From Thermoanaerobaculaceae bacterium (GTDB lineage: Bacteria > Acidobacteriota > Thermoanaerobaculia > Thermoanaerobaculales > Thermoanaerobaculaceae), in the NCBI GenBank assembly GCA_022865555.1, contig JALHTD010000124.1:1-24010 (forward strand): a stretch of DNA of 24,010 bases, read 5' to 3'. The translations under genes were made by a program, and so were the position numbers. The notes under the pieces were generated by a model. That model was not told where the DNA came from and did not search any database. It worked only from the letters and a program-made list of their open reading frames with translations. Position 1 is the first letter of the stretch; each line of letters opens with the position of its first letter. Of this stretch, positions 21,823-24,010 are shown piece by piece.

Positions 21823-22406
21823 TACGCTTTCTTGTCCGGTCTGGATCCCGGCTTGGTGAGCGGGATGCCCGAGGCGCAGAGCGGGCACGACTCGGGTGGG
21901 TAGGTCGGCACATCCACGGTGAGGAGCGCAGTGAAAGGCAGCGGTGCGAACGGGTTCTCGTGCCCGGAGCGGTTCACGATCGCGCCGACACCGACCACGA
22001 TGGCGCCCTGCTGGGTCACCGCGCCCATCACCTCGCGGGTGGAGCCCCCGGTGGTGACCACGTCCTCGACGACCAGCACCCGGCAACCCGGCTCGATTCG
22101 AAAGCCGCGCCGCAACGTCATTGCTCCCTCGCTGCGCTCGGTGAAGAAGAAAGGCACGTCTTCGAGCGCGCGCGCCACCTCGTGCCCGATGACCACCCCA
22201 CCCAGCGCCGGCGCCACTACCAACTGCGCCGCGGCGCTCTTCAGCCGTGCGGCCAGCTGTCTCCCGGCTGCCTCGGCGCGTGTCGGGTCCGCGAGGTAAA
22301 GGGCGCACTGCAGGTACCGCGACGAGTGCAGACCCGAGGAGAGCTTGAAGTGACCTTCCAGCAGCGCTCCCGCTGCCTTCATGTCGTCGATCGTGATGCC
22401 GCCCAT
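21822..22406 (-). CDS. pyrE: Orotate phosphoribosyltransferase
   Basis: PyrE joins orotate and PRPP to give OMP in pyrimidine synthesis. The 194-residue product has HFKLSSGLHSSRYLQC at the N-terminus (substrate loop), VVAPALGGVVIGHEVA, the flexible-loop region FTERSEGAMTLRRGF and the PRPP motif VLVVEDVVTTGGSTREV. The C-terminus carries CPLCASGIPLTKPGSR, an extension common in short-type bacterial PyrE. ATG at 22406 shares its A with the TGA of the regulator upstream, so translation is coupled; the open frame up to 22499 is the regulator's shadow. Coupling pyrE to a sigma54 activator gene is unusual but may only reflect compact packing. Confidence 0.94.
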   Translation of the reverse strand: MGGITIDDMKAAGALLEGHFKLSSGLHSSRYLQCALYLADPTRAEAAGRQLAARLKSAAAQLVVAPALGGVVIGHEVARALEDVPFFFTERSEGAMTLRRGFRIEPGCRVLVVEDVVTTGGSTREVMGAVTQQGAIVVGVGAIVNRSGHENPFAPLPFTALLTVDVPTYPPESCPLCASGIPLTKPGSRPDKKA

Positions 22407-23767
22407 CACTCCTCCCGCTTCAGGCCGTAGGCCTCGATCTTCTTGTACAGGTTCGAACGCGGCGTCTGGATCGCGCGCGCGGTTGCCGCCACGTTCCACC
22501 CGTGCCGCTGCAGCTGCCGCACCAGGTAGGCGCGCTCCGCGCGTTCCTGGAACTCGGCCAGCGTGGACGCTGCGAAGAGCCCCTCCGGGTCGACCTCGCC
22601 GCCGGAGGCTGCCGGAAGCAGGTCCACACCTCGAATATCGTCCTCGAGCTGCATGATCACCGCACGCTCCACGATGTTCTTGAGCTCACGCACGTTGCCC
22701 GGGAAGGGGTAGGAGGCGAGCTGCTGCAGCGCCTCTGGGGCCCAGCGCTTGGAGTGCCGGTTGTACTCCTCGCACGCCCCCTTCGTGTAGTGGTCGACAA
22801 GCAGCGCGATGTCATCCGGGTGGGAGCGCAGCGGCGGAGTCTTGAGGACCACCACCGAGAGGCGGAAGAAGAGGTCCTCGCGGAAGCGCCCGGCTTTGAC
22901 CTCCTCGGGGAGGTCCTTGTTGGTGGCGGCGATCACCCGCACGTCCACGTGCCTCACCGCCCCGGCGCCCACCGGCTCCACCTCACCGTCCTGCAGCACC
23001 CGAAGCACCTTGGCCTGGGTGCGCAGCGACATGTCGCCCACCTCGTCGAGGAAGATCGTGCCACCGTCCGCCTGCACGAACTTGCCGATCTGCTTGCGCA
23101 CGGCTCCGGTGAAGGAGCCCTTCTCGTGGCCGAAAAGCTCGGACTCGATGAGCTCCTCGGGGATCGCGGCGCAGTTCACGCGCACAAACGGAGTGCGTGC
23201 TCGCGGCGAGAGGTGGTGGATCCGGCGCGCCACCAGCTCCTTGCCGGTGCCGGACTCCCCCACCACCAGCACGGTTGCACGGGAAGGCGCGACGCGGGCG
23301 ATCTCCTCGCGCAGCGCCCTCACGTCGGCCGACTCGCCGAGCAGCGGCGGCAGCTCCTCGCCGCCCCCCGTCAGGCGCCGGTTCTCCTCCGCCAGCTTCC
23401 CCCGCGCCACCGCGTTTTTCACGTGCAGGAGCAGCTCGTCGCGTTTCGGCGGCTTGTCGAGGAAGGCGTCCGCGCCGGCCTGCAGGCACGAGGCGGCCGT
23501 GAACTCGTCGCCGTGCCCAGTGAGCACGACCACCGGCACGTCCACGGCACGCTTGCGAAGGTTCGCAAGCAGACCGAGGCCGTCCATGCCCGGCATCTTG
23601 ATGTCCAGCAGCACGGCGTGCGGGCTCTCGCGGTCAATGGCGTCGAGCGCGGTGAAGGCGTCGCCGGTCTCGCTCACCTCGAACCCTGCCCCGGCGAGGA
23701 TCGTCCGGACCGCCAGACGGTTCGCGGCCTCATCGTCCACGACCAGCACTCGGCCCGCGCTTTCCAC
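22406..23767 (-). CDS. Sigma54-dependent response regulator, NtrX-like
   Basis: A 453-residue NtrC-family activator. The receiver domain (1-120) has D11, D12, phospho-acceptor D55 (LLDIKMPG), T83 and K105. The AAA+ domain (about 142-375) has Walker A GESGTGKE (170-177), the sigma54-contacting loop GSFTGA (217-222, S for the common A), Walker B GTIFLDEVGD and GNVRELKN. The C-terminal Fis-type helix-turn-helix is WNVAATARAIQTPRSNLYKKI. The receiver and AAA+ wording is closest to NtrX, by recognition only. GTG at 23767 puts five residues before RVLVVDDE, as in relatives; ATG at 23806 (13 residues longer) is possible. The frame stays open to 23905 into repeat DNA. A sensor kinase is expected outside the window. 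Confidence 0.92.
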   Translation of the reverse strand: MESAGRVLVVDDEAANRLAVRTILAGAGFEVSETGDAFTALDAIDRESPHAVLLDIKMPGMDGLGLLANLRKRAVDVPVVVLTGHGDEFTAASCLQAGADAFLDKPPKRDELLLHVKNAVARGKLAEENRRLTGGGEELPPLLGESADVRALREEIARVAPSRATVLVVGESGTGKELVARRIHHLSPRARTPFVRVNCAAIPEELIESELFGHEKGSFTGAVRKQIGKFVQADGGTIFLDEVGDMSLRTQAKVLRVLQDGEVEPVGAGAVRHVDVRVIAATNKDLPEEVKAGRFREDLFFRLSVVVLKTPPLRSHPDDIALLVDHYTKGACEEYNRHSKRWAPEALQQLASYPFPGNVRELKNIVERAVIMQLEDDIRGVDLLPAASGGEVDPEGLFAASTLAEFQERAERAYLVRQLQRHGWNVAATARAIQTPRSNLYKKIEAYGLKREE

Positions 23768-23789
23768 GACCCGAGAGTTTACTCCACAC

Positions 23790-23804
23790 GGGGGCGCTGC
23801 CCCC
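23790..23804. repeat. Short GC hairpin upstream of the NtrX-like gene
   Basis: GGGGGC-GCT-GCCCCC is a perfect 6-bp stem with a 3-base loop, followed by CATGACC. It is the counterpart of the hairpin at 14274-14288 before fmt. Confidence 0.55.
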
Positions 23805-23877
23805 ATGACCCCCACAGTTCCTTCTGAACGCTCCAGTTTCAGTGTCTCGTGTTGTCCTGCAGGGGCTTTCCTTTTTT

Positions 23878-24010
23878 CACTGCGTGAGGCCTTCTGTTTT
23901 GCCAAGCGGGTGCGCGGCCAGGCTCTTCCTTTTCACTGCGTGAGGCTTTTTGCTGCCCCGCGGGCTATGAGCGGTCGCTCGGGCTGCGCATCGAGCGCAG
24001 CCCTCCGACC
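23878..24010 (+). repeat. Dispersed repeat, third copy (runs off the window)
   Basis: This stretch matches the left arm of the 14313-15031 palindrome in the same orientation. It has two GCGTGAGGC units (23882 and 23938, 56 bases apart), GCGGGTGCGCGGCCAGG between them, CCCCGCGGGCT, then the GGTCG...CGACC hairpin. Several substitutions separate the copies. The sequence ends at the window edge, so the rest of the copy is unseen. Confidence 0.85.
23973..24010. repeat. Two-part hairpin, third copy of the repeat
   Basis: Outer stem GGTCG (23973-23977) with CGACC (24006-24010); inner stem GGGCTGCGC (23981-23989) with GCGCAGCCC (23995-24003), loop ATCGA. Compared with 14432-14469, C23987-G23997 replaces G14446-C14456. 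Confidence 0.75.

Overview
The window is a GC-rich chromosomal stretch from a Gram-negative-type (two-membrane) bacterium: it has LolA-like, SecDF-YajC and PilM genes. Housekeeping genes are dense on both strands, many start at GTG, TTG or ATC, and the intergenic repeats are conspicuous. The set (split lysine-ketoglutarate reductase and saccharopine dehydrogenase, an NtrX-like regulator, IF3 with an ATC start, a long SecF) would fit an acidobacterial or myxobacterial/deltaproteobacterial lineage. That assignment is inference; no rRNA or tRNA gene is present to test it.

Layout. 1-347: 5' part of pilM (-), which fires away from rpmB (+) through two head-to-head sigma70-type promoters. 791-2959: bifunctional (p)ppGpp synthetase/hydrolase (-), facing rpmB across a long hairpin. 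3140-9143: a minus-strand block cysE, lolA-like, tgt, yajC, secD, secF (serine acetylation, lipoprotein carriage, queuosine tRNA modification, Sec export motor). 9241-10926: nucleoside kinase with a ThrRS-like N-terminus (+), divergent from cysE. 11051-14236: fmt, rsmB, HU-like protein, pncA (-). 14237-15081: no gene, filled by a large imperfect palindrome built of two inverted copies of a dispersed repeat. 15082-16767: MFS exporter and CoA-binding protein (+). 17013-17543: infC (+). 17563-20299: lysine degradation pair LKR then SDH (-). 20579-21748: YIP1 membrane protein and DUF2752 protein (+). 21822-23767: NtrX-like sigma54 activator overlapping pyrE (-). 23878-24010: third copy of the dispersed repeat, running off the window.

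No CRISPR array, transposase, phage gene or defence operon is visible. The least explained material is non-coding. It comprises (i) the dispersed repeat with tandem GCGTGAGGC-type units and a hairpin that shows a compensatory base-pair change between copies; (ii) degenerate 7-bp-period tandem repeats, in inverted pairs at three intergenic sites and as a short single array before infC; and (iii) a GTAGGGG hairpin element whose two inverted copies supply the stop codons of two convergent genes.
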